From contig UCFC01000060.1 of NCBI GenBank assembly GCA_900471515.1, forward strand, positions 1 through 41,320: a stretch of 41,320 nucleotides of DNA. The letters are read 5' to 3'. Of the stretch, positions 25,749 to 36,300 are shown piece after piece. The notes under the pieces are model-generated. The model searched no databases and was not told where the DNA came from. It worked only from the letters and a program-made list of their open reading frames with translations. Both the position numbers and the translations under genes were made by a program. The stretch is from Hyphomicrobiales bacterium. GTDB lineage: Bacteria > Pseudomonadota > Alphaproteobacteria > Rhizobiales > Rhizobiaceae. Position 1 is the stretch's first letter, and every line of letters starts with the position of its first letter.

Positions 25749-26795
25749 TCACCCTGATTGATGATCCTTGTCGGTCCACGAACTGCCCGACAGCAGCGTG
25801 GCAATCCAGGTTCCAGACGGCGTTCCTGCGCAATACACAATGAACGCTATCAGGATAGGCACACCGATAAATGCACCCGAAATTCCCCACATGAAGCTCC
25901 AGAAAAATACCGCGAAGATCACGGCGAAGGGAGATATCGCCAGCGAAGCTCCGGTCAGCCGCGGCTCCAGGTAGCTGCCGATGATGAACTGGATAAGGTT
26001 GAGGCAGGCGAAAATGGCACCCGCCGTGTACCAGGACTCAAATTGGGCAATGGCAAACAGGGTCGGCAGAGCGGTCGCGACAAACGGCCCGAGGAATGGG
26101 ATGTAATTGAGCGCGAACGCAATCGCACCCCAAGCTGCGGCAAGCTCAAGCCCTGCACCCAGCGCAAAGAGCCAGACCACCAATCCCGTGAGGATGCTGG
26201 CGAAGGTGCGAACGACCATGAAACGGCGAAGTTTTTCGCCGATGACTCGGTTGGCCGTCAGGATGCGCATTCCGTAGGGCTGGGCTCCGGGGGCCACGAG
26301 ACGCGTGTTGAAGTCTTCGACCTCCAGCAGTCCGAGCATGACAAAGACGAAGACCAAGACCGCGAAGCCGGCGAAGCTGTTTAATCGCCCCGCCATCCCC
26401 TGGACAAAGCGAACCAGCCAGGCGACGTCGAAGCGGTCGGCCAGCGGGCCGGCGACCGCCAGGCCGTGACTTTCAAGCCAATTTGTCCAGTCAACATAGC
26501 TGGCCTGGAAACGGTCGGCGTTCACGAACAGCCATTGCGCCAGCTTGCCGAAGCCCCACGCCACAGACGATCCAATCGCCGCGATCGCAACCATCGTGAC
26601 ACTGAGCGTGATCAGCAGTGCGAGAAGCTTCGGAAGAAAGCGCTGCAGCCTTGCCTGGCAAGGCCAGACCAGCGCGATGACGAACAGCGAGAATATGAGA
26701 GGTGCGAAGATCGATTGCGCGACGTAGAGCAGAGCAAGAACAAGGATACCGGTTGCCGCCGAACCCATCATGCGACTCCCACTTGTTTCCTGCAT
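25749..26795 (-). CDS. AI-2E family (TqsA/PerM-type) membrane transporter
   Basis: Inner-membrane protein of 348 residues of the AI-2E transporter family. It has about seven or eight hydrophobic helices and a soluble, amphipathic central segment (about residues 80-190). The family-typical C-terminal segments are ALNYIPFLGPFVATALP, EPRLTGASLAISPFAVI and FFWSFMWGISGAFIGVP. Some members export AI-2, others act as sodium/proton antiporters or have unknown cargo, so the substrate is open. The start at 26795 (MQETSG) follows GGGGCGAG; an upstream ATG would add 17 unlikely residues. It lies 68 bases after the DUF1269 gene on the same strand. Confidence 0.9.
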   Translation of the reverse strand: MQETSGSRMMGSAATGILVLALLYVAQSIFAPLIFSLFVIALVWPCQARLQRFLPKLLALLITLSVTMVAIAAIGSSVAWGFGKLAQWLFVNADRFQASYVDWTNWLESHGLAVAGPLADRFDVAWLVRFVQGMAGRLNSFAGFAVLVFVFVMLGLLEVEDFNTRLVAPGAQPYGMRILTANRVIGEKLRRFMVVRTFASILTGLVVWLFALGAGLELAAAWGAIAFALNYIPFLGPFVATALPTLFAIAQFESWYTAGAIFACLNLIQFIIGSYLEPRLTGASLAISPFAVIFAVFFWSFMWGISGAFIGVPILIAFIVYCAGTPSGTWIATLLSGSSWTDKDHQSG

Positions 26796-26863
26796 GCTCG
26801 CCCCTGCAATGTTACTTCGCCGTCCGGACCCGCCAGAGTTGCCCAAGATATCGGGTGTGCAAG

Positions 26864-27361
26864 TTAGGCGGCTGCAGTCGCCTTTTGCAATGCGTCACGC
26901 AAAACCTGCTCCTTCGTTTCGTCGAGGGACGTCTTGAGGACGACGCCCCCATGACTCGATATCTCCTTCAATACCTTGTCCGCGGTCATCTCCTGGATCA
27001 GCACGAACAAGGCCGCTTTGCCGGGATCAAGGTTGGCGGCCAGGTCCTTCATGAAGGCATCGTTGATACCGACGTCCGATAGTGCGCCGCCGATCGCTCC
27101 CGACGCTGCGCCAACCGCCACGCCCAGCAGCGGGTTGAGAAACAGAACGCCGATCAGCAAACCCCAGAAGCTACCCGACGCCGCACCTGCTGCCGTTGTA
27201 TTGACCAGTTGGTTCAGTTTGATCTTGCCGCCGTCATTCTTCGTCGCGATGACAGCGTCTCCCACCTTGACGAGGTACTCCTTCTGCAATTCGAACAAGC
27301 GCTGGCGCACTTCCTCGGCTTTGGCTTCTGTCGGATAAACAATTGCAATCAAAGTAGACAT
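26864..27361 (-). CDS. DUF1269 domain membrane protein
   Basis: Protein of 165 residues of the DUF1269 family. It opens with a ferredoxin-like half (LIAIVYPTEAKAEEVRQRL), then has a glycine-rich hydrophobic hairpin (FWGLLIGVLFLNPLLGVAVGAASGAIGGAL), and ends with a soluble part (LFVLIQEMTADKVL, GGVVLKTSLDETKEQ). The biochemical role is unknown; members are often near stress-response or membrane genes. GGGAGGACT precedes the ATG at 27361, and the five extra residues from 27376 are unlikely. It lies 67 bases downstream of the RND pump gene, with no clear terminator between them, so some read-through is likely. Confidence 0.85.
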   Translation of the reverse strand: MSTLIAIVYPTEAKAEEVRQRLFELQKEYLVKVGDAVIATKNDGGKIKLNQLVNTTAAGAASGSFWGLLIGVLFLNPLLGVAVGAASGAIGGALSDVGINDAFMKDLAANLDPGKAALFVLIQEMTADKVLKEISSHGGVVLKTSLDETKEQVLRDALQKATAAA

Positions 27362-27428
27362 CGTCAGTCCTCCCATTCTGGATCTCTTTGCATCAGGTCA
27401 TGCCTCCGAAGGTCACTCGACCGAACGT

Positions 27429-30400
27429 TCACCCCGAAGCCTGGGCAGGTTCCGGCACGGACGTCTCGGCCTTGTCGGTCGCGGCCTCGGCTGGAATGCG
27501 AAACCACAGGACATAAAGCACCGGCAGGAAGATCAGGGTCAGCGCCGCGGCAACCACCAGTCCGCCGATCACGGTAAAGGCGAGCGGCGACCAGAAGGGG
27601 TCGCGGATGATCGGCAGCATGCCGAGCACAGTCGAGCCGGCCGTCAGAAACACTGGCCGAAGACGCTGCGCGGTGGTGTCAATAACGCTACCCCAGGTGC
27701 GGCCCTTTTCCTCGATGGCAAGGTCGATCTGATCGATCAGCACCACGGAGTTGCGGGTGATCATGCCGATGAGCGCAATCATTCCCAAGACCGCGATAAA
27801 ACCGACCGGCGTGTTGGTGATCAGCATGATCAGGACGACGCCGATCAATCCAAGGGGCACGACGCTGATGACCAGCAACAGCCGCTGCACGCTCTGAAGC
27901 TGGAACATCAGCACAATCAGGATAATGACCGCCATGACAGGAAGCATCTCGACGACCGAGGCAAGCCCCTCTTCCGCGCCTTCGACCGCGCCGCCGACGA
28001 CGATCGGGTACCGCGGGTTTGCCTGGCGCAGCTCTTCGATCTTGTCCGTTGCCGCCGCGACGACGTCAGCTGCCAGTACATCCTCGGCGGTATCGGCCTG
28101 GACGGTGATGGACGTCGAGCCGTCACGACGCCAGACAACGGGCTGCGTCGTCTGGTAGTCGATCGTGGCGATACTGGAGAGGGGCACCGTGTGGTTGGGG
28201 CCGACAGGGATCTGCAGCGTCCGGATCGTGCTGATATCGACGCGTTCATCGGCAGCGGCCCTGGCGACGACATTGATGAGGTAGATGGAGTCCCTCACCT
28301 GTGTGATTGGAATACCGGAAGCCGTCGCAAACAGTGTCTGGGCGATGACGGAGGAATTGAGTCCGACGAGTCGGGCCCTGTCCTGATCGACATTGATGAC
28401 GATCTTGCGGACCGGCTCGTTCCAATCAAGGTTCGGCTGGACCACACCGGGGACCTTGCTGATGGCGTCGGCCACCTGCCAGGCGACGTTGCGCACGCCC
28501 GCAATATCAGGCCCGCTGACACGATACTGGACTGGCCAGCCGACCGGCGGCCCCATTTCGAGGGGTGAGACGCGCACGATCATGTCGGGAAGCTTCTCGA
28601 CCAGTGCCTTCTGCAGACGCGCCTGCAAGGCTTCCCTTGCGCCGACGCTCGCGGCGATAACCACCGCCTGGGCGCGCGAGGGGGCGGGGGCCTGGAGATC
28701 CATCGACAGATAAAAGCGGACCGGATCGGAGCCGATGTAGAAGCTCCAGTCGGCCACATCCTGGTCGGCGGCAAGGACCTCTTCGACTTTCGACACCTCG
28801 ACAGCGGTCGCCTCCTGCGAGGCGCTTTGGGGCAGGGTCAACTGCACGATCAGTTCCGGCCTATCGGACGGGGGAAAAAACTGACGCTTCATGGCCTGTG
28901 ATCCGATCAGCGCGGCCGCAAACAACCCCGCTGTCGCGAGAACGACGACGAGGCGCATCCGCATGCAGGCATGGAGAAAGTTCTTGAAGCCACGCAGCAG
29001 CGCGCCGTCCGGCTTTGGTCCGGATGCCGACTTCGATTTCAGCACGGCAAGGCCGATGATCGGAGTCAGGAGCACGGCGACAAGCCAGGACACGATCAGT
29101 GCGAAACCGATCACCAGGAAGAGAGATCGCGCATACTCGCCCGAAGAGCTGTTGGCGAAGCCGACCGGAATAAAGCCGGCGATTGTCACAAGCGTGCCCG
29201 CAAGCATCGGAAATGCGGTCGATGTATAGGCGTGAGACGCCGCTTGGATACGCTCGTAGCCCTGCTCCAGCTTCGCCATCATCGTCTCGACGGTCACCAT
29301 CGTATCGTCGATCATGAGTGTCAGGGCGATGATCAATGCACCGAGGGAAACCCGTTGCAATGCGATTCCGGTGATGTCCATGAACAGGAAGGTCAAGGCG
29401 AGAACAAGCGGAATGGAAACGGCAACCGCAATGCCTGCTCGTACACCAAGCGCAAGGAAACTTACGCCCAAAACGATGATCACCGCCTGGGCGAGCGACG
29501 TCGTGAAGCCGCGAATCGCCGTTTTGACGACGGCCGGCTGGCTGGCGACATGCGTTAGGTTGATGCCGATCGGCAGATCATCCTCGAGCCCTTGCATCGT
29601 CGCTTCAATGTTCTGGCCGAGTTGCAGGATGTCGCCGCCCGACGCCATCGAAATGGCGATGCCGATCGCTGGCTTGCCCTTGATTCGGAATCGCGGCTGC
29701 GGCGGATCGACCGTCCCGCGCACGACGCTCGCGATGTCCTCGAGGCGCACGAAACCGGAAGCGGTCGGAATGTTCAACTGTCGCAGCGTGGTCTCGTCGG
29801 CGAGGCTACCGGACACCTGCAGGATGGTCCGGTCCTGGGCCGAGGTTATCAGGCCCGCCGGCAGCACGGCATTTTGCGCCTGTATGGTATTGATGACCGT
29901 CGCAGCGCTAAGGCCGAGACTTGCCAGACGTTCGGTCGAGAATTCGATATAGATCGTTTCGTCCTGCGTGCCGATCAGCTGGACCTTGCCGATGTTGTCG
30001 ATTTTCAGCAGGCGGGTGCGGGCTTCGTAGGCCCAGTCGCGGACTTCGCGATCACGAAATCCCTCCGAGGTGAAACCATAGATGATGCCGAACGTATCGC
30101 CGAAATCGTCATTGAAGAACGGCCCGCGCACACCTGCCGGCAAAGTCGAAACCATATCGCCGACCTTCTTGCGGGCCTGATACCAGGACTCACCCACCTG
30201 ATCAGGGGGGGTGGAATCGTCAAGCGTGACATAGACGACGGACTGTCCGGCCGTCGTCAGGCTGCGCAGGTTGTCGAGATGGGGAACCTCCTCAAGCGTT
30301 CGCTCGAGGCGGTCGGTGATTTGATCCGTGGTCTGTTCGATTGTTCCGCCCGGCCACCCGGCCGAGACGATCATTGTCTTGAAGGTGAACTCCGGATCTT

Positions 30401-30518
30401 CATCACGACCTAGATTGACATAGGCAAGTACGCCAGCGGCCGCACTCAAGAACACAAGGAAGATGATAAGGCTCTGGCGCTGGATCGCCCAGCCCGACAG
30501 GTTGAAGCCCTCGTTCAT
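27429..30518 (-). CDS. RND efflux pump, inner-membrane permease
   Basis: Proton-driven RND superfamily permease of 1029 residues, the usual length of AcrB-like pumps (about 1030). A first helix at 14-34 is followed by a large periplasmic loop, a six-helix block, a second periplasmic loop and a final six-helix block. The proton-relay aspartates are D404 and D405 (LMIDDTMVTVE) in the fourth helix, supporting a drug or organic-solute pump rather than a metal pump. Its ATG overlaps the stop of the adaptor gene as ATGA, so the pair is coupled. No outer-membrane factor gene is present; it presumably uses a TolC homologue elsewhere. The substrate is unknown. Confidence 0.94.
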   Translation of the reverse strand: MNEGFNLSGWAIQRQSLIIFLVFLSAAAGVLAYVNLGRDEDPEFTFKTMIVSAGWPGGTIEQTTDQITDRLERTLEEVPHLDNLRSLTTAGQSVVYVTLDDSTPPDQVGESWYQARKKVGDMVSTLPAGVRGPFFNDDFGDTFGIIYGFTSEGFRDREVRDWAYEARTRLLKIDNIGKVQLIGTQDETIYIEFSTERLASLGLSAATVINTIQAQNAVLPAGLITSAQDRTILQVSGSLADETTLRQLNIPTASGFVRLEDIASVVRGTVDPPQPRFRIKGKPAIGIAISMASGGDILQLGQNIEATMQGLEDDLPIGINLTHVASQPAVVKTAIRGFTTSLAQAVIIVLGVSFLALGVRAGIAVAVSIPLVLALTFLFMDITGIALQRVSLGALIIALTLMIDDTMVTVETMMAKLEQGYERIQAASHAYTSTAFPMLAGTLVTIAGFIPVGFANSSSGEYARSLFLVIGFALIVSWLVAVLLTPIIGLAVLKSKSASGPKPDGALLRGFKNFLHACMRMRLVVVLATAGLFAAALIGSQAMKRQFFPPSDRPELIVQLTLPQSASQEATAVEVSKVEEVLAADQDVADWSFYIGSDPVRFYLSMDLQAPAPSRAQAVVIAASVGAREALQARLQKALVEKLPDMIVRVSPLEMGPPVGWPVQYRVSGPDIAGVRNVAWQVADAISKVPGVVQPNLDWNEPVRKIVINVDQDRARLVGLNSSVIAQTLFATASGIPITQVRDSIYLINVVARAAADERVDISTIRTLQIPVGPNHTVPLSSIATIDYQTTQPVVWRRDGSTSITVQADTAEDVLAADVVAAATDKIEELRQANPRYPIVVGGAVEGAEEGLASVVEMLPVMAVIILIVLMFQLQSVQRLLLVISVVPLGLIGVVLIMLITNTPVGFIAVLGMIALIGMITRNSVVLIDQIDLAIEEKGRTWGSVIDTTAQRLRPVFLTAGSTVLGMLPIIRDPFWSPLAFTVIGGLVVAAALTLIFLPVLYVLWFRIPAEAATDKAETSVPEPAQASG

Positions 30519-31621
30519 TCTGTGGTTCCTTCAAGCAACCGCACAGGCATGCCGGGGCGAAGCTGCTGAACACCGGCGACGACAACTTTGTCTCCCGTCG
30601 ACAGACCCTTGGAGACGAGGAAATCCTCAGTGTCGAAGCGATGCACCTCGACGGGCACGAGCTTCGTTGTCTTGCTGGCCGCATCGACAATCCAGACGGC
30701 ATTCTCGTTGCCTTGATTGAACAGGGCCGTGATGGGCAGCCGCGCCGCGGGCTCGCCGGCAAGGCGGATCGTACCGCGCACGGCGCTACCGAAACGAAAT
30801 TCGTCAGGCGCGGTATCCAGTCCGACACGCACGGTGAAATTGCGGGTGATGGGGTCTGCTGTCGGTGAAATCTCCCTGACCGTACCGGTCGCCTTTATGT
30901 TTGAGTTGCTCAGGAGCTGCACGTCGACGCGTGCATCGCCACCCGTGGTCTGGATGGTAGCCTCGGGAACCTGGAACACGGCGTCGCGCGTTCCAAGTTG
31001 GGCGATCCGCACAACCATCTGACCGCCGCCCACGACCTGTCCAACCTCGCCGCCGATCGCGGTAACGACGCCGGCGGCATTTGCCTTGAGAACGCGATTG
31101 TCGAGGTTCGTCTGGGCAATTCTCAAGCCGGCCTGAGCGGCATCGACACCAGCCTGCGCCATGCTTGCCGCGGCAGTCGCGGCCTCCATGGCCTGACGCG
31201 TGGATGTGCGTGGATAGAGCTGCTGCTGGCGTGCGCGCTCGGTCTCGGCATTCTGGAACTGAGCCTGGGCTGCAAAGAGATTTGCCTCGGCCTTGCGCAT
31301 CGCATCCTGAGCGTCCTCTGCGTCAAGGCGAGCAAGGACGGTTCCCACTTCGACGAGGTCTCCAATTTCGACGTCGCGCTCCCGGATCTCCCCGCCCTGT
31401 CTGAAGCTGAAGCTGGTCTCGGTGCGCGGCCGGATCTCGCCGACGAGCGACCCGAAAGTGTCCTCGGGATTAAACGACACGGCAACGGTTCGAACCGGCC
31501 GCGGCGGTCTTTCGGCAGACTCGTCCTCATCGCGGCAAGCTGCCAACAGCGAGGTCGCCAATATCGCGACCGATACGCCGAGCAATTTGCCGAACCTGGA
31601 TTGAGCGACATGCACGTTCAT
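30515..31621 (-). CDS. RND efflux periplasmic adaptor, lipoprotein
   Basis: Membrane fusion protein of 368 residues for the RND pump encoded next. The signal peptide ends in the lipobox LLAAC, so C29 is probably lipid-anchored to the inner membrane. The order is a first lipoyl half (FRQGGEIRERDVEIGDLVEVG), an alanine-rich coiled-coil hairpin (about residues 105-175), a second lipoyl half (VLKANAAGVVTAIGGEVGQVV), a beta-barrel (GTVREISPTADPITRNFTV) and a membrane-proximal domain. The start at 31621 follows a GGGGGA site. The 4-base overlap with the pump gene indicates a two-gene transcription unit. No adjacent regulator is evident. Confidence 0.93.
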   Translation of the reverse strand: MNVHVAQSRFGKLLGVSVAILATSLLAACRDEDESAERPPRPVRTVAVSFNPEDTFGSLVGEIRPRTETSFSFRQGGEIRERDVEIGDLVEVGTVLARLDAEDAQDAMRKAEANLFAAQAQFQNAETERARQQQLYPRTSTRQAMEAATAAASMAQAGVDAAQAGLRIAQTNLDNRVLKANAAGVVTAIGGEVGQVVGGGQMVVRIAQLGTRDAVFQVPEATIQTTGGDARVDVQLLSNSNIKATGTVREISPTADPITRNFTVRVGLDTAPDEFRFGSAVRGTIRLAGEPAARLPITALFNQGNENAVWIVDAASKTTKLVPVEVHRFDTEDFLVSKGLSTGDKVVVAGVQQLRPGMPVRLLEGTTE

Positions 31622-32214
31622 CGGCGGATCCCCCAGTCCTTCCCGAACGCTCCTCGGCGATGGACGCTCAAGGTGCGCAGGCAGCTAGAAAGCGTCATTC
31701 TCAATGTGATCGATGCGCCGTCGATCGGAGGCCGCACGCCGCGTTCGATATGTGAGCAAACGTCCTGCTGCTAGAGTCTGCAATTCTGTTGAAACGTCAT
31801 TTGCGAGGAGGACGCGGAACACCCACGTCATCCATCAAGCGATGCTCCTTCCTAACGTCGATCAGCCCTGCGCAGTCGTAAAACCGCACGGCGGGATGCC
31901 CATTATGGACTATAGAGCGGTTCAAGAAGCGAAGTGATCAGCACAGAATCCCGTGACCATGCCTGCAGTCCAGATTTTGTCGGTCTTCCTGTCCCGGATC
32001 GCGACCGAATGACTGCCACGCCGTCCTTTGTCGTCTAGGCGACACACGCCTCCGATTTGCGCTGCCGGGTCGGAAATTCATCTACCGCCGGAGCGATTCA
32101 TAGCTTAAGAGTTTTGTACGCTTCGCCTCATGCGTGCAGCCGGAGCGAGTGATCCGAACCGATTGTCCTTGTGGTTCGCCAAGGTTGGACAGCTTGCCAG
32201 GGATAGGCTGGACT
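31622..32214. other. Divergent intergenic region with repeat copy 2
   Basis: A 593-base stretch between the RND adaptor gene (minus) and a lipoprotein hydrolase gene (plus). Copy 2 of the dispersed repeat lies at 31908-31974. The frame opened at 32134 looks like upstream noise before the real start at 32215. I see no gene or mobile element. Confidence 0.45.
31908..31974 (+). repeat. Dispersed intergenic repeat, copy 2
   Basis: Begins GACTATAG and carries GTGATCAGCACAGAATCCC at the same 26-base offset as copy 1, with no gap needed to align the two. It lies about 240 bases before the downstream plus-strand gene and in the same orientation as the other copies. Confidence 0.6.
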
Positions 32215-33366
32215 ATGTCGTCAATGCGATTGTCCGTCATCGTGATCATGTTGTTTGTGCTCGCCGGCTGCGGGGGGCCACGCGCGGTTCTCGGCCTTCC
32301 GGTGACGCCGTCGCCTGCAACGCAAACCCTGGCAACGGTGCCGGTCTACGTCGTAACGACACGCGCCCGATCCAACAATCTTTCCCTGCCCTACTCTGCG
32401 GAGCGATCGAAAACGCTGAATTTTGCGAAGCTCGAAATCGCCATTCCACGGAACCACGTTCCTGGCCGCGTCGAGGCGAGCGGCCGGATTCCAGATCCCA
32501 GCCGCCATTTTTCGGCAGCGACCTACCAACCAATCGACGGTCGGCAGGAGTTCATCAAACAGCTGAACACGGCGCTCGCGCAGCGACCGCAAGAAGACCG
32601 CGAGATCTTCATCTTTGTCCACGGTTACAACAACAACTTCGCCGACAGCGTCTTCCGCAATGCCCAGATCGTGCACGACTACAATATCAAGGCGGTGTCA
32701 CTTCACTACGCCTGGCCATCGGGAGCATCGATTCCGCTCTACGTGTTCGATCGTGATAGCGCCCTGGTCGGCCGGCGTGGACTTGCCGAGACGATCGAGA
32801 TAGCAGCTCGGACCAATGCGAAGAGAGTCGTTGTGGTCGGTCATTCGATGGGCGCGTACGTGGTCACCGAAGCGCTACGGGATCTGGCACTGAGGGGCCG
32901 CACCAGCACATTGAAGCGCTTGGGGGGCGTTGTTCTTGCCGCGCCCGATATCGATGTCGACGTGTTCTTGAGCCAGCTTGACGACATTGGCGAGGTCCCG
33001 CGACCCTTCACCATCATTGTTTCCAAGCGTGACCGTGCGCTGGGACTTTCAAGGCGCTTGGCGGGCGGGCATCCGCGTGTCGGAAGCGGCCAGGAAGTCG
33101 CCACTCTTCAGAAGAGGGAGATTGCAGTCATCGACGTTTCCGATATTGACGGCGGCAGGCACAATGTCTTTGCAAGCTCGCCGACTCTGATGGAGGTCGT
33201 CAACAACGATGCCCTGATACGCAGCATCCTCAGGGAGGATCAGGGGCCGGTGGGCCAGACAATACTCGCCGATGGTGCGTCGGTCGTCGAAGGAGCTGCG
33301 TCCCTGGTGATCTTCCTGCCCAGCCGTATATTGGGCGGGCTGGCGCAAGCTTCGGCGGGCCAATAG
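32215..33366 (+). CDS. Lipoprotein alpha/beta hydrolase (DUF900-type)
   Basis: Predicted lipid-anchored hydrolase of 383 residues. The signal peptide ends in the lipobox LAGC, with C19 the lipidation site. VPVYVVTTRAR and a beta-rich opening are followed by the hydrolase core: IFIFVHGYNNNF (oxyanion region), LHYAWPSG, and the nucleophile elbow GHSMGAYV. LAAPDID and a late GGRHNVF segment supply plausible acid and histidine positions. The arrangement matches the DUF900 family of alpha/beta hydrolases, whose substrates are unknown. The start is the ATG at 32215 (MSSMRL) or the one at 32224; an ORF start at 32134 would put about 30 non-signal residues before the membrane segment. The next gene is convergent. 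Confidence 0.86.
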   Translation: MSSMRLSVIVIMLFVLAGCGGPRAVLGLPVTPSPATQTLATVPVYVVTTRARSNNLSLPYSAERSKTLNFAKLEIAIPRNHVPGRVEASGRIPDPSRHFSAATYQPIDGRQEFIKQLNTALAQRPQEDREIFIFVHGYNNNFADSVFRNAQIVHDYNIKAVSLHYAWPSGASIPLYVFDRDSALVGRRGLAETIEIAARTNAKRVVVVGHSMGAYVVTEALRDLALRGRTSTLKRLGGVVLAAPDIDVDVFLSQLDDIGEVPRPFTIIVSKRDRALGLSRRLAGGHPRVGSGQEVATLQKREIAVIDVSDIDGGRHNVFASSPTLMEVVNNDALIRSILREDQGPVGQTILADGASVVEGAASLVIFLPSRILGGLAQASAGQ

Positions 33367-33397
33367 TGACCGAGCGCCGAGGCTGGCAAGGCTGAGG

Positions 33398-36300
33398 TCA
33401 AGCTGGAACGAGGCGCAGCGTGCCGAGGACGTAGAGCGCCATGGCATAGTACAGCACATAAAGCGCGTAGGTCTGCCCGTTGCCGGTATAGACACGACGC
33501 ACGACTCCGCCTGCGCCGATCGTCAAATTGCAAACGCCGTCCCACACCAGATTTGCGAAGGGTGTCACGAGCGGCGTAAAAGCAGCGCGATAGAAGGCGT
33601 AAAAATGCGCGGCGCTGAACGGTATGAAGCGACCGCGCGACGTCTTGTAGACCAGGAGGAAGATCGCAAACAGCACCCCTGCAATCGCGACGCTTACCAT
33701 CATGACCGGGATCGGATTCCAGTACCCGTAGATCGTTTCCAGCGACATGCCCTGCCAGACGAGTGTCGAGGCAAAATAGGGGTCGATCGCCGCTGAGACC
33801 GGATCCATGACAAGCTTTGGAAAGAAGGAGAGCAGGAAAATCGCGACGACCAGCACGAACTGAGGCACCAGCAGCGCCGGGGGCGCTTCTTTGACGACCC
33901 GAACCACGGGCTTCGCCTGGCCCAGGAAGATCGAATAGGCAAAACGAAACATGTAGAGGAAGCCGATGAACGTCGCGGCCACTCCAGTGACCGCAAGGCC
34001 GTACCATCCGCGGTCTACCATTGCGCTCAGCAGAAGCCATTTGCCGCCGAAACCGGCGAGCGGGGGAAGACCGGACATCGAGACAAGGGCGACAACAACC
34101 GCGGCGAAAGTAAGCGGCATCTGACGCGCGAGGCCGCCGGTCTCATCGAACAATCGGGTGTCGGTGCGCAGAATGACAGCAGCCGCAGCGAGAAACAGTA
34201 TGCCCTTGACCATCAGGTGATTGGCGACGAGGTAAAACGCGGTGACCCAGCCGAGATGGCTCATCAATGCAATCGCGGTGATGATGTATCCAATCTGGCT
34301 CATGCTGGAATAGCCGAGCATTCGTTTCAGGTCGGACTGCTGAAACGCCATCAACGCGCCGGCAATCACCGTCAGAACGCCGATCCACCCCATCACATGT
34401 GCCATCTCAAGCCCGACGTCGGAGCGAATGGCGAGATAGGTCACCATGAAAAGTCCGAATACCGCGACCTTGCTGATGACGGCGGACAGCATGGCCGACA
34501 GATCGTCATCGGCCTCGGCATAGGCGCCCGGAAGCCACACATGAACGCCGACGGCCCCGGCCTTTATCAGAAATCCGATTGCGAGGAGCAAGAAGGCACG
34601 GGCGGCATCCGGACCAGCGGTGGCAAAGGCTGCCAGGGCCGTGCTGCTATTGGCGCGGGTAGCGATGCCGAAGCCGGCAAGCAGACAGAACGCCGATACC
34701 AAGGAGAACAGAAGGAACTGCAGCACGTAGGGATGAGCGCCAGGCCGTTGAGCGATCAAGAAGTAGGACGAAAGGGTGATGATTTCCCAATGGAAGAAGA
34801 ATTCGAGGCTGGTTTCGGCGCGCAGGAGAGCGGCGATTGACAGAAGCAGAATCGCCATCATCGGGTAGAAGCCCCGGCGGACATCCAGCCGGTAGAGACT
34901 GGCGAAAGCGACGACGATGCCCCCCGAAAGAAGCAGGGCGGCAAAGAGCGCACGCAACCCGTCCGTGTCACGAGCGATCCACGATCCGGCGATCGCCGTC
35001 GCAACCAGCATCAACACGCACTTGATCCGCCCCGGGAGTCCGTCGAGAAGGAAAAGGACGCCACCAATGCACAAAGGGGCGATGAGCAGCGGCGAAACCG
35101 CGCCGGCAAGGGACGCCGCCACAAAGCCGCTGACAAACAGCAGGATGGCAGCCCCCATCATGGGGCCAAGCCTCATCGCCGGAAGACCGGTCAAGGTTGT
35201 TCGCTCCGCCGGCAGGATGCGCTCGGCCCGGTCACCGATCGGGCGCGTGGCGAGCTTGAACCAACGGAACATATAGGCGGCCTCGAGCAGCGACCCGACC
35301 AGAATGACAGCGATCCAGATCGATCTCTCGCCGGCCGAAGCCTGCATCACCAGTTCCCATTTCGCCCAAAATCCCGGAAAGGGCGGGAGACCTGCGATAG
35401 CGACCACAAACACGGCCAGAACGGAAAGCACGATACGGTTGCCGGCAACATCGGACCATTTTTCGATGTCCGGGCGCCCAATACGCCCCGCCAGCCAGAA
35501 CAGGCCTGCCTTCGCCAGGAGATGATTGACGAACAGTCCACCCACCACCAGAGGCAGCGATTGCTCTGCCCCAAGCTGGTGCAGCAGGGCAAGCGCAAGC
35601 ATCAGGAGCCCCATCTGGGCGATAGAGGAATATCCGAGCATGCGTTGCACGTTCGTCTGCCGTAGTCCGACGAGATTAGAACAGAGGAAGGTGATCCCTC
35701 CCGACACGGCGAGGATGCCGACGTAGTCTTCGAAAAGCGGCAGCAGCTTGAAAAGCCCGAAGAACACCCCGGCAGAAACCCCGACGGAGACAATTGCGGC
35801 GATGCCGCCTTCCGCGGTTTCATACACGTCCAGCCCCCAGCCATTGGCCGGAAACGGCTTCAGCTCCAGCACGAGGCATGCAAGGACGAACAGCAGCGCG
35901 CTTACGCCGATCGGGCCAGAGATTGCTGCCCTTTGGGCGATGATGCCGTCGATGTTGAGCGTGCCTGTCACGTGGTAGAGGAGGCCGGCACCAAGCAGAA
36001 AGAACGACGAGGCGAGCACTGTCGCCATGATGTATTTGAAACTTGCCGCAAGGGCTGCCGGGGTACGCTCCAGGCCGAGCAGGCCATAGGTCCCGATCGA
36101 CATGATTTCCAGGAAAACGAACTGATTGAACAGGTCACGGGTCATGACCATGCCGTTGATGCCCATGACCAGGATCAGATAGAGCAGGACAGCCGCGTAA
36201 TTCGAGCGCAGCCGGTGCCAGAGGTGCCAGGCGCCAAGTGTGGCGACGAGATTGACGCAAGCGCAGAAGAAACCTTCCCATGGACCAAAGCGCAGATTGA